Source of the DNA: Austropuccinia psidii
Taxonomy: Eukaryota; Basidiomycota; Pucciniomycetes; Pucciniales; Sphaerophragmiaceae
Reading direction: 5' to 3'
NCBI GenBank assembly: GCA_023105745.1
Contig: JALGQZ010000001.1
Coordinates: forward strand, 65,552,937 to 65,616,936
DNA: 64,000 nucleotides
How positions within the stretch are numbered: position 1 is the stretch's first letter; every line of letters begins with the position of its first letter. Below the pieces are notes generated by a model. The model ran no database searches. It saw only the letters and a list, made by a program, of their open reading frames with translations, and was not told the DNA's origin. Below are positions 34,404-45,251 of the stretch, piece after piece. The position numbers were made by a program, and so were the translations under genes.

Positions 34404-35196
34404 TGTCAGGCTGAGTCTACAATGAAGGTGTAATAAGTCTATTCACAACTTTAACTATGAATGTAACATGGTAAAATTAATTAAATGAGGTTGGATTTTT
34501 AGATAATAAAACTTTCAAAATACAGTAACAAGGGCTTTGCTATTACAAAAGAATGGTGGTGAGTGCTGTTGAAAGCCCTGGGTGCAGTCTTACCAGTTTG
34601 GTTACTATAATAAGCGCTACAATACTAAAGCTTAAAGTATAACCTGATTCTTTCCGAATAGTATAAGTGTTTTTGACAGTTGTACTATGCAGGAATTCAA
34701 GAGAGGGATGAGGAAAGCCTTTCTGGTGCAGAAAAGGCCCATTTTTATCCTGAACTGGGGTGGAAAAGGCTTCTAGACCTTTTCACATAGAGGAAGTGAA
34801 GAGTTTTCACTTCCAAGGACTGCCTTGTGGTTCTCGCAAGGCCTGTATAGCCTTTATTGGGCTCAGATGTGGTTTTGAAACCACATCTGCGCAGTTTTCA
34901 CAAATAAAGGATGAAAATTTTCATCTGGGGACCACATAGTGCTCTTCTGACATGTATGACACGTAGAATTCTGTACAGAACCTGTACAGGACCCCAGTAT
35001 TGACCAAACTATGAGGTATTGAAGTATCAAAAAGCTTCTTTGTCTGTTTGACACCTCATATGAATAGGTATGGGAGATTATCCCAAACTAAGGCTGTATT
35101 GGTCTAAATGTGGAATTTTGACCTTAAACCTGCCATCCAATTGTCAGTTCTTGAGCTATGAAGCTCAAAGTTGGCTCTTTGTGTAGCCCTTGATGT
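34404..35196 (-). mobile_element. Family A2 5' LTR, first part (split by element B)
   Basis: Starts TGTCAGGCTGAG and follows the shared LTR base by base to 35196, where element B begins. The remainder resumes at 48064. The join reads through the LTR sequence seen at about 25630-25650. Confidence 0.9.
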
Positions 35197-35941
35197 TGTC
35201 ACAGGGGCTCTTCTAAGTGAAGAAGGCCTGGTACTCAGTAAGCCGGGACTCACTTATGGAGGGCTCAAGGATATGTTGAAGAGAAATACACTTAAGAGTG
35301 TTAAGAGATGAATTACTAATAGAAGAAATATAAGAAAAGCAGAAACAAAAGAATAAGAGTAAGAAATAGAAGAGCCAACCACAACCAAGTCCAAGTCCAC
35401 TGTTTCAACCTGTCAGAGTGAAAAGAGAAGGGTTAATAAGGATATGGCCACCCAACTCATACTGTACAGGCAAAGAAAGAAAATGCAAAGACTAACTTAA
35501 TATTAAATAAATATAATACCCAAAATAAGGATAAGAATATTCATAAAATTATAAATAAACTAAATTAATTGACTGGGGAAAAGTCCCCAGGGGGGAGAAA
35601 GAGGGGCTGGTATATGTGAGAGTCACCAGCCCTGATCCAGAGAGAGAATTTCCATGAGAGGATTTGATGATTTAATTGAGTCTGGCCAATACAGGCCCTG
35701 TACAAGAGGAGTGGTGATATTGAGTGATCATACAGTTTGGAAGTGGTGTATCCAAACTGTATTGGGTAATTCCAAGCTGTACAAGTATTGACCAGCTGTA
35801 TTGATGAAACAGACTGTATGCATGTTTCAGCAAGGAAGATTTCTGAAACTGAATGCTGATGCAAATAGCGGATCTGCTGATTTGAGGTGTTTGAGTGGGT
35901 GTATTAATGAATACCCTTACCCCTGTTGAGTGGTTGTTACA
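35197..35941 (-). mobile_element. Element B 3' LTR
   Basis: 745 bp, the same length as the 5' LTR. The next seven bases (GTATCCC, 35942-35948) are the start of B's internal polypurine side, after which a family D solo LTR intervenes. Confidence 0.9.
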
Positions 35942-35948
35942 GTATCCC

Positions 35949-37873
35949 TGTGAGCCTTGAGGTATATTTTACATACCCAAATAGGCCACAATTATCTTAA
36001 AAAGAAATTTTGAATTATGCATAACTCATAAGTCATGCATATATCCAAAATCCATCATTTTCAATTTCAGGAAAGATTAATAACTTTTTTTTGAGTAAGT
36101 AAATCCATGGATTTGAGACAAGATTTGGATTCTACACAAAAATTCACCTAGGGTAGCTCCATAGAGTGAATAAGCTCAAATTAACTCTTTGAGGTGTTAA
36201 AATGGAAAATACTTCAATACCACATCATCAATACCACATAAAAGATCCGTGAAAATTTTTGTTATTCTTATTTCACGCCAAAATAATGGGAAAGTGAGAA
36301 ATACCATGTTACATATACACTAAGAATAGTGTTATGCATGTTTTGAGCACTTAATATCATGGTATTCTTACATGGACTTTTGGTACACCCATAGTGGATA
36401 TCTCACTTTGTGCTTAAATTACTATTTTGACGTAAAAATTAGGCAAGGGGGACAAAAGACATCAAAGAGAGCCAGGGTACCCAACTTCTGAGGCCTCAGA
36501 GGCGTGGATAGCTCCAGAGCATAGATCCATGGCTCATCTTGGCCCAATTGGTAAACTAAAACTCTTTGGGAACTTGGTTACCAAGTTACACCTACTGTAA
36601 TCATAAGAAAATAGCAAATAACCTGCTATTTTGACGTGCCAAGGAGGTAATAAGCTACTTAGGCTCCTGTAACCACGTCAATTCTTGATGACTTTCCATG
36701 ACTAGACCCTAAAAGAGTAATTAAAACCCTTTTGGGATCCATATTCATTGATTTACCTCATAGCAACCAGCAAAATACTGCTATTTGCAATTCTACGTAG
36801 AAATGAGGTAAAAACTTCAAAAATTCATTAAAAATACAATTCTTAATGAATCTTTCTGAAACTTTCAGGACCAATGAAGAACTGTATTATCAATGGTACA
36901 ACCAAAAAGAATTACAGTTTTACTAGTAAAATTCAAAGTTTTTCTTACAGTCCATTTTTTGACCATTCTACGTGAAACACTGAATCTTGAAAAATTCACA
37001 GTAATTAAAACCTGTGATGAAATTGGCAATAACATTGATAACTTTGAGAAATCAATGATTATTTTGGAATAAAAGAAGATTTACTGTTGTTACTCCTTTT
37101 ATTCTTAACCATATTGAGGTTAGTAGTCACGTAAAAGCATCAATTAAGTAATTATGATAATCTTACGTGACAACAGATGATGCAATCATTAATCCAAAAA
37201 GGTTTATTGTTTTCTCACTCACTGGTTTTTCAGTGCGCTCCATGGCACTCCTCTGTGAGCTGTTGTTGACTTAAAAGAAGCCTCTTCTTGCTGTTTTTTG
37301 CGTATCATCATCTTATCAATTTATTAAATCATTATTACCAACAAGTAAGTATTAGTTAAAGCTATTCTTAAGTGTTTTAAATCTTTCAGAATCAACCAGA
37401 AAGACGTGAAATCATAGAATCCAACTATATATTGTTGTAATACTGTTATAAATCCTTTTTGATCCCTTAAAATCCACAATTCCACGTCAAATTTCTCTAC
37501 TCTTATCTATCAATAAGTTCTTTGGAGTATTAGTGAGTCATTTATTTTTAATTCTTAAATGTTTTTCTCTAGTAATAGTTTTCTTCAAGAAATATCTTTA
37601 TAATTATTCTTGTAAAAGATAATTATATATTAAAATAATTTTATTATTTTAATAAAGAAGTTTTTATTATTCAATTCTTCTTGTAATTGATTCTAGTAGA
37701 CAATTACTGCTCACTGTTATAATCACTAGTAGTGTATAACACGTGAAAGAAATAATTTCATAATTATTTAATTGTGGTTATAATAATCTTTTTTTATTAC
37801 ATTTCATAAGAACAGACATAGTACTGTTGATTAAATAGTAATATTATCATCAGTTTCATAGTCACATCTTACA
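35949..37873 (+). mobile_element. Solo LTR of family D at B's polypurine tract
   Basis: 1,925 bp, starting TGTGAGCC and ending TCTTACA. It is flanked by the duplication ATCCC (35944-35948 and 37874-37878). It matches, in inverse orientation, the LTR at 59592-61779 (for example the segment GATTCTACAC followed by CCTAGGGTA). It is AT-rich and non-coding. It lies between B's 3' LTR and the rest of B. Confidence 0.85.
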
Positions 37874-37890
37874 ATCCCCCTGTTGAAACT
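37874..37890 (-). promoter_or_regulatory. Element B polypurine tract, split by the D solo LTR
   Basis: The minus strand reads CAACAGGGGGAT here and continues GGGATAC at 35948-35942 next to the LTR. The intact equivalent in copy C (53097-53110) is CAAGAGGGGGATAC. The insertion duplicated part of the G-run. Confidence 0.7.
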
Positions 37891-38593
37891 GGTGGGCTCC
37901 TGAAAACCATAATACCCTGCCACTGTTGAGTGGAATCTCAATATCCCCACATTTTGTCAAAAAAATTTCTTTTTAATTTTCATTTCTTCTTGACCATTAT
38001 CCTGAAAATCCCTTTTCAATTCTTCCCTGCCAAAATAACTTGATTCCCCCTTTCTTATAAATTGAGTAAGTCTTCCACTTTGAAATGTGTCTTTTTTCTT
38101 CTTCTGATTCAATGAGTCTTTCTTCTTGGGGAATGGCCTTGGGCTGTATCCCAAAATGATGGCCACTGAGCTCTTCTGCTCATAAAGGATGCAAAATGAG
38201 TATATGAAGGTATAATAAATTGCCAAGGGTCAACCTCATGTTGGACCCTTCTTTCCCAGCTGAAAATGTCCTGGAGAGAGAATTCAAGGGGTCTTCTCCC
38301 CATTTGTCTTGGAAAATACCCCCCGGCCTTACCATAGTCTTTGGGCCTTGGCCCTTGATAAGGTAAATCTTGTTGATTCTTTATTCTATGGCCTTTTGGG
38401 CCTTTTTTGGGTCTTGGGAGCAATGGGTGTTTTTGGGTTCTATGGCCGTTTTTGGCCTTTTCTTTATTTTTTGTGTCCTATGGTCTGCGGGCTGTGGACC
38501 ATGGGCTGTATGCTGCAGTCCGTGGGGGCTGTTGGAGGCCTCCAGGACCAAAATGGACCCCCTGGGCCCAATTTTGCTGGGGACCCAGGGATG
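37891..38593 (+). other. Upstream region of the antisense gene (left of inserted LTR)
   Basis: Collinear with 53110-53740 of copy C. It contains a G/T-rich stretch with several overlapping open frames that are not conserved as proteins. It presumably holds the promoter or 5' leader of the plus-strand gene at 39640. Confidence 0.5.
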
Positions 38594-38598
38594 CCATG

Positions 38599-39363
38599 TG
38601 TCACAGCCAAGGAGGCAGGGGCATTTCCAATCATCATCAGCAAATCATTATATCATGGATACCCTTCAAAACCCAATCAGCAAGGGGGTTTCATTCAAGA
38701 CTCTCCAAATACAGTTTTCATACAGGCAAGATCCAAATACAGTTTCAAACCTCAATACAGTTTCATACAGGCAAGACTCAAATACAGGATTCACCAAATA
38801 CAGGCCTGTAATCAATACAGGCGCAAATACCTGTATTGACTGTATAACCTGTATTGGATTCACCAATACAGGATTCAATCCCACATCCAACTTCTTCCAG
38901 CATACAGACAAGTATCTCAACACTCAAACTCCAAGGCTGGTATTTCTCACATATACCAGCCCCTCTTCACCCACCTGGGGGTTTTTCCCCCAGTTAATTA
39001 AAATAGTTGATTTATTATTTAATATTATTTTATTCTCACTTTTGGAATATTATTTTATTACTTATTAAGTTAGTCTTAGCCTTCCCTCACCTGTTCAGTA
39101 GAGTCCTGGTGGCCATATCCTTATTAATTCCTTTTCTCTTTTCTGAACAGGTTGAAACAGTGACTCAGGATTATTTGTGGTTGGCTCTTTATTATTGCTT
39201 TTGTTTTGTCTCTCTTATCTTTTATGCTTATTATTTTATGACTAGGAATTTATCCTCTTACTCCATTACTCTTATCATTTGAGTATTTTCTTCTGAGCCC
39301 TCCATAAGTAAGTCTGTTCACTGAGTGCCAGGCCCTCTTCATTTTAGAAGAGCCCCTGTGACA
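38599..39363 (+). mobile_element. Solo LTR of the B family inside element B
   Basis: 765 bp with inverted ends TGTCACAG and CTGTGACA, flanked by the duplication CCATG (38594-38598 and 39364-39368). It is a diverged relative of B's LTRs, in opposite orientation, and includes an expanded ATACAG-rich stretch (about 38700-38880). It lies 277 bp upstream of the antisense gene's ATG and transcriptionally points toward it. Confidence 0.9.
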
Positions 39364-39639
39364 CCATGGGACCATAAATTGGCCCATGGACCCATATCTC
39401 ACCTACATGGCCTGGACCCATTGAGATGGTCCAGGACAATCAATATTCTGGCCTCCAAAAAGTTGCAGGGGAGGTCCTGGGTGATGAATTCAGCCCCAAA
39501 GGGGCCTTGAATCTTCACCTTGGAGGCTTTGAGGGGGGGCATAATTGAGTTATGCCCCATTTCCTTGAGGTCATTTGTCTTTGACTTGGAGTGGGCTGAT
39601 TCTGACATATTGAATCTTCTGCTTGCATATTCTTCAGTT

Positions 39640-40852
39640 ATGAGTTCCAAACTGACTGAACTCACTGAATCTTCTCCTTCCGCGCCGCCGCCATCTGTCC
39701 TTTGTGGTTCTGGCGTCTTCAGTCGATTGCCTTCACTCTCCATGGCTTCTTCTGGGAATCTTGATCCCTCCCAAACATATGATGGTTACAAGGCAGTTGA
39801 GGTCCTTGATCCTGCTTGTACTGAGTGTATGGCCAGGGGTAAGGATTGTTTTCAACACTACAATCCTCAATCTTCAAAGTGCCATTACTGTTTCATTGGA
39901 AAGAGGCCATGTTGTTGTACTGGGGTGCCAACTTCTAATTTCAGGAGGTATTTATGGAGTAGGAAGGATGGGCCTTTTGGGAAATAGTTCCCAGTTTCTG
40001 AGGCACCTACTCCTGATGGAACTTCAGGGTATTCCCATTGTGAGTAACTTGAATAACTTGATTAAAATAGGTACTGATATTCTTGATGTAGTGACTTGTT
40101 CTAGGCAGAGGGATGTGGCAAGGTGGACTAGTGTTGGAGGGCCAATTCCAGTTGGTGGTAGGCCAATATATTCCAGCTCAGAAGTCCCAATCTCCAGGAT
40201 CAATACTGAAGGGGTAGTGAAAAGGATAAGAAGGATTGCTGATTCCCCAACTGATCCAGATGCTGAAGGTAGTGATGAGTTGGATGGTGAAGAAGTTGTA
40301 GTTGTTCCCCATTCAGTTAACCACCAATCCAGCACTTGCTCTTCTCAGCCTCTTGCCAACAGATTCCAAAGTCAAGCTATTCCCGGTACTACCAGAAATT
40401 TCCAACCTGTTCTTGCTTCCATTCCTACTTCCCTTCCTCCTGCTTCACCAATTCCTTCCTTGAATCAAGCAGTAAGACCATCACCCCACCAGAAACCCAG
40501 GAACTCACCCATAACCACCTCTCAACAACTCCAACCTATGGCCAGTTCCAGTAGAAGAAGAGATGGATTGTCTCCTTTGCCATTTCCTTCCACTCAAGTC
40601 TTTCAAAGAAGAGATTGTTGGCCTATCCAAATTACTAGAGAAGATCCAAACGCGGCAAGTGAAAACCAAGAAGCTGTGGCCAGGGTATTCAGGAGAGTTG
40701 ATAGAACTAGCACAGAGGTGATTATGTATGCAAATGATAGAACTATTCTGGGTACTGCTTCAGAAGAGATGGCTGCAAAATCTGCCTGGTGTGAGGATGA
40801 TTTGATAAATGACTTTCAGAGAACCGTTGACGATTTAGGTAAAGATAAATAG
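39640..40852 (+). pseudogene. Antisense element gene: Zn2Cys6-like protein, two exons, one premature stop
   Basis: The ATG at 39640 starts MSSKLTELTESSP. Removing a 52-nt intron (40040-40091, GTGAGT..GTAG) gives 386 codons ending at TAG 40850-40852. Residues C60, C63, C70, C81, C84 and C91 have the spacing C-x2-C-x6-C-x10-C-x2-C-x6-C, within the consensus of fungal Zn2Cys6 zinc clusters. A Ser/Pro-rich, probably disordered middle part follows (about 190-290). The C-terminus is conserved with copy C: DCWPIQITREDPN, VIMYANDRTI, GTASEEM. The only disabling change I see is a TAG at codon 116 (39985), where a sense codon is expected. It lies convergent to pol within element B and is present at the same place in copy C. 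Zinc or DNA binding is inferred from spacing only. I recognise it as an abundant A. psidii family. Confidence 0.75.
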
Positions 40853-40927
40853 TTTCCTTGTCATTGTTTGTGTTTGGTTTGACTTCTATCCCCACTCTTA
40901 TAACTACTAAAAATGAAACAAATGATA

Positions 40928-40951
40928 CCTCCCAATTCATGACTTGGGAGG
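40928..40951 (+). terminator. Hairpin shortly after the antisense gene
   Basis: CCTCCCAA and TTGGGAGG form an 8-bp stem with an 8-nt loop, 76 nt past the stop codon. A comparable 7-bp stem (CCTCCCA/TGGGAGG) occurs at 55264-55287 in copy C. It lies between the convergent antisense gene and pol. A role in 3' end formation is a guess. Confidence 0.4.
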
Positions 40952-41532
40952 GGATGCTGCTTCTTTTAACAAATGAAAGAAAAACAGAATTATACAAGTA
41001 AAGAAAAGAAAGAAAATGAGAGAAAAAGGGAGTAGAGAAAAAGAAATAGAGAAATTCCTGATGTTTTGTCCTTCTTGTAGTGAGTTGCTTGATTTTTGCC
41101 AAGAATGTCTGAAAATAAAAACCAAGCATTTGATGCTCACAGAGTGGCCCAGGTAATGATTTACAAGAAGTAGAACCCTCAGGGATGCATACCAGGAGAT
41201 GGAACTTACTTTCATGACTCTCACTCCCCACCAAGAACCATAACATGAAACAAATTTCCATAAATGACTTGAATTAATGAAAGTCTTGAATAATGATGAT
41301 TGGCATAAATTGAAATATTGATAAAGAGAAAAGAAAAAAAAAGAAAGAAGAGATAAGGCCATATCTTAATAAGGTCCAAATTGGAGGGTATTGATGTTGC
41401 ATGCTTCATGAGTCTGTCCAAAAAGTTGACAAGAGCTCACAAAGTGGCCAAGGTGATGCTTACAACAACATATGGGTAGAATACCCCCTTGAAGGTGCAG
41501 GCCAGGAGAGCAACTTACTTTCATAACTTCTT
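40952..41532. other. Spacer between antisense gene and pol
   Basis: A purine-rich plus strand (about 40970-41060) with no conserved frame, then sequence collinear with copy C 55290-55884. It probably holds the 3' untranslated parts of both convergent genes. Confidence 0.5.
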
Positions 41533-41790
41533 CTACCCACCAAGCACCATAAATAAAACTCTTGAGGTATTTGGACCAGGCTTACCAGGATACAATGAAT
41601 GGAAATCTTTGACAGGGTCTGGTGAGCTGGTAAGGTTGGAAGCTGGTTCCCAACTTGTTCTTTCTGGGTCTTGACTGAATCCTTCCCACTCTACAAGATA
41701 CCATAATTTACCTCTCTTGAGTTTGGAGTCCAGAACCTGAGCCACTTCCCATTCTTCTTGCTCTTGCACTATGACTGGTGGTGGTGGCAA
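41533..41790 (-). pseudogene. pol: Element B chromodomain (C-terminus of Pol)
   Basis: The frame has EWEVAQVLDSKLKRGKLWYL, VEWEGFSQDPERTSWEPASN and HSLYPGKPGPN. This is a canonical chromodomain fold signature (VAQVLDS..YLVEW.GF....SWEP..NL) with aromatic residues at the cage positions. It would read histone tail methylation to direct integration. It is in frame by itself but separated from the integrase by a frame break near 41800-41860. Confidence 0.85.
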
Positions 41791-41865
41791 TTGATGTCAA
41801 TTTGGAATAGCTGATTGATTCACTTGTTCTAATAAGGACACATGAAAGACAGGGTGAACTGACTT

Positions 41866-43115
41866 TCATTGTTGAGGCAACTTGAGGTGATATGCATGGC
41901 TCCCAATCTTAAGAACTTCAAAGGGTCGCAGCCATCTTTCTGAAAGTTTCTTGGTGGGTCTTGTAGTCTTGATGTTCTTGGAAGCTAGCCATACCTTATG
42001 CCCAGGTTGGAAATCAGGTGGAATTGCTCTATTTGTATCTGCATACTTCTTGAACCTCCTTACTGATAAGTCTAATTCTTCTTTCACAACTTTCTGTACT
42101 GATTGGAGTTTTGTTGATAACTTTTCAGCAGGTGAGTCTTGAGAAACATGGATTGAGTCAAAGCTGGGATTTCTTCCATAAATTCTGAAAAGGGTGATTG
42201 CTTTGTTGATTAATTTTCTGCATTATTATAGGAAAATTTAGCCAGGGAGAGCCAGGTGTGCCAGTAATCTTAATGGTAACTGAAATACATCCAAAGATAC
42301 TGTTCTAGAATCTGATTTACCCTCTCTGTCTGTCCATCTGTTTGGGGATGAAATGCAGTTGAAAGATCTCTTGATATCTTGAGCTGCTCACATAATTGAG
42401 TCCATAATGATAAAACAAATAGAGAACCTCTATCACTAACAATACTGACAGGAAGGCCATTTTAGGAAAATACATGACTAATAAAGATTTGAGCTAAGTC
42501 CAGTGCAGTGATTGCTCCATAAGTTGGAATGAAGATTGCCATTTTTGAGAATCTATCCACAACCATTAAAATTGAAGCAAAGTTGTTTGAGAGTGGCAAT
42601 TGAGTGATAAAGTCCATTGATAATGAATTCCAAGGACTAGACGGAATTGAAAGAGGCTTGAGTGATCCAAACTTCTTATGATGAATGTTCTTGTTTCTTG
42701 AACATTTCTGACATGAGGACACCTAGTCCTTAATGAATTGATTGATGCCATCCCAATAAAAATCCCTCTTTATGAGCTTGAGGGTTGTCTCCTGGCCAGG
42801 ATGGCCAGCCAATGGTGAGTCACGACGCTTTTGAAGAATATTGAGTTGGATTTCTTCATTTATTGGGATTACCACTCTATCTTTGAATAATAATAACTTG
42901 GCTTGAGGTTCAAGAGAATAATCTGGAACTGATTTACCTCTTGCTAGTTGCTTGAGTATTTCTTTATAATCATCGTCTTGCCATACTTCTTTTTGAATCT
43001 TGTCAACTGAATCTGAGAATATTTCTACTTTGATTGAGAAGAATCTTGACTCTTGAATTCCATCTTGCTTTATTACTTGATGAAAACTTTGAGGATTCTT
43101 GCTGATCAAGTCCAC
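41866..43115 (-). pseudogene. pol: Element B integrase
   Basis: The zinc-binding part is PLAGHPGQETTLKLIKRDFY with the CQKC pair at about 42700 (the first His is Arg). Core: [54 protein letters not shown], i.e. Asp, Asp and Glu of the catalytic triad are all visible. The C-terminal part is FQPGHKVWLASKNIKTTRPT and LSERWLRPFEVL. Stops at about 42720 and 42462 and a frame change near 42090 break it. Confidence 0.8.
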
Positions 43116-44640
43116 CCCCCTCTCTGGTTACACGTTGTCCTGACATGACAAGGCATCTGGTACAGTGGCCAGCCTGCCAGGTTGGTCAGTAATAGTGAAA
43201 TGAAACTCAGAAAGGAATTCAGCCCAATGGGCCTGACAAGTACTAAGAACTTTAGAAGACATGAAATACTGCAGGGAAGAGTGTTCTGTCAAGACCTAAA
43301 AAGGATTGGAAAGAGAAAGAAGGAAAGCTCCCCAGCACTTGAGAGCCCAAAATATGCCAAGGAGTTCCTTGTCATGAGTTCATAGTTGAGCTCAGCTGGA
43401 AGCAGCTTGCGACTATCAAATGCAATGGGATGCTTTCCTGAGTCATTCACCTGACTCAGTATAGCACCCAAAGCATAATCAGAAGCATTGGTCTCCACTA
43501 TATTTGGTAGAGAAGGATTTAAATGAGCAAGGATAGGTGCAGTGGTGAATGCTTCTTTGAGTATTTGAAACTGGCTAAGAGCTTCCTCATTGAAGATAAA
43601 AAGGAGAGTTTTTTTTGAGAAGGGAAGTGAGAGCAGTGATTTTTTTAGAGTAATTTTTTATGGAAAGACGATATAAATTGGAAAATCCCAGAAAGGATTG
43701 AAGAGCCTTGATTTTTCTGGGCTGAGACCAATTGAGGATTTTCTGAACCTTTGAAGAATTCATCTTGAGAACTTCACTTGAAACAACATAGCCCAAGTAT
43801 TCCACACTTGAAGCATGGAATACACACTTGGAGGCTTTAGCAAACAAATTATTCTCTCTCAGCCTTTGGAGGACAGAGCTCACATTTTTGACATGTTCTT
43901 CCTCAGGACTGGAGAAAACCATAATATCATCTAGATAAACCAAAACACACACATTCAAAAAATCTGCAAGTATATCATTCAGTAGATTCTCAAAAGACGC
44001 AGGAGCATTGGTAAGGCCAAATGGCATAACCAAACACTTGTAGCTACCATATTTGGCTCTAAAGGCAGTTAAGTGCTCATCCCCCTCTTTGATTCTCAAG
44101 AGATTATATGAACCACACAGATCTATCTTGGAGAAGATAGTGGCACCGTTGAATACAGTAAGAAGCTTGTTCATAGGAGGAACAGGATACCTGTTCTTCC
44201 TAGTGACAGCATTGAGTTTGGGGTATTCAACACATAAAAAAAGACCTCCATCCTTTTTCTTGACAAAAAGGACAGGTTCTCCTGTTGAAAAGGAGCTTGG
44301 CCTTATGAAACCTTTCTCTACAGTATCTTAAATTAACGCCCATAGTGTTTCTGACTCTTGATTTGATAATGAGTAGATAACACCCACTGGAGGTAGAAGA
44401 CCCTCCAGTTTGATATGATGATCATAGGCGCAATGTGGAGGAAGTTTCTCTGCTTTCACCTTGGAGAATACATCCAAAAATTGGTGATAATCAGGAGGGA
44501 CTACCTTCAAAACAGTTTCAATTTCTTATGAATCTTCCTCCTCATCCCACTGCCCCTCCATGGAGGCATGATAAGATAAAGGAGGAAGATCCATATCCCC
44601 TTGAAAGAGATGAAGTGAAGATATAGCAACATCTTATCCA
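43116..44640 (-). pseudogene. pol: Element B reverse transcriptase and RNase H
   Basis: RT starts near 44510 with VPPDYHQFLDVFSKVKAEKL, then [40 protein letters not shown] and the catalytic VLVYLDDIMVFSS (about 43920-43945, intact YLDD). The connection reads ALQSFLGFSNLYR. RNase H begins METNASDYALGAILSQVNDS and HPIAFDSRKLLPAELNY (43289-43498), then breaks. Copy C preserves the RNase H better. Confidence 0.85.
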
Positions 44641-44684
44641 ACATCTTTTATACCTTTGAAGACTTAATCTCTTAATGGAAGTAA

Positions 44685-45251
44685 TTACTGAGAGGGAATG
44701 ATGGAACAGATATGGACAGAATAATGAAGGGAAGGTGTCTTAAGTCCACCAACCAGCGCAACACTGTTGACAGCAGTGGCAAAGCCATTACTAGCAGAAG
44801 GAAGAATACCACTAGAATCATAGGTGATCAATCCATTTTTCCAATCAATAATGGGATTGAAATGGTAAAGGAAATCATATCCCAATATCAGGTCTTCTCC
44901 TTTGGGTGAATCTATGATAAAAAAGTCGCATTCAAAGCTTGGGAAGGAAGGCAAGTCAACTACCCACTTGGTATTATGGGTCATGAACAAGGCAGGAGAT
45001 TTATTTGAGTCCAGAATGAAAAGAGGAATCTTTTCAGGAAGCTCTGACAGAGTCAATGAGTACTTGAGAACAAAATTCTTTGCAATAAAAGAGTCTGTAG
45101 CACCAGAATCAATGAGAATACTATAAAAAAATATCAGAGAAAGAAGAAAAAATAAGAAACTTTGAATATTTCTTGACACTAGTATTCCGAGTGCACAATT
45201 GTGCTCTTGAAGGAAATAAGTGGGAACCATTGAACACATCATGATCCCCAC
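44685..45251 (-). pseudogene. pol: Element B aspartic protease
   Basis: The frame has YSILIDSGATDSFIAKNFVL with an intact D-S-G active site (about 45090-45115) and the distal motif GEDLILGYDFLYHFNPIIDW. The 189-residue frame is uninterrupted, making it the best-preserved protease in the window. It lies between the Gag knuckle and RT. Confidence 0.8.

Noticed and set aside
38309..39068. Three overlapping plus-strand frames of up to 232 residues
   Set aside because: They run through the solo LTR boundary at 38599 and disagree in frame with the collinear region of copy C.
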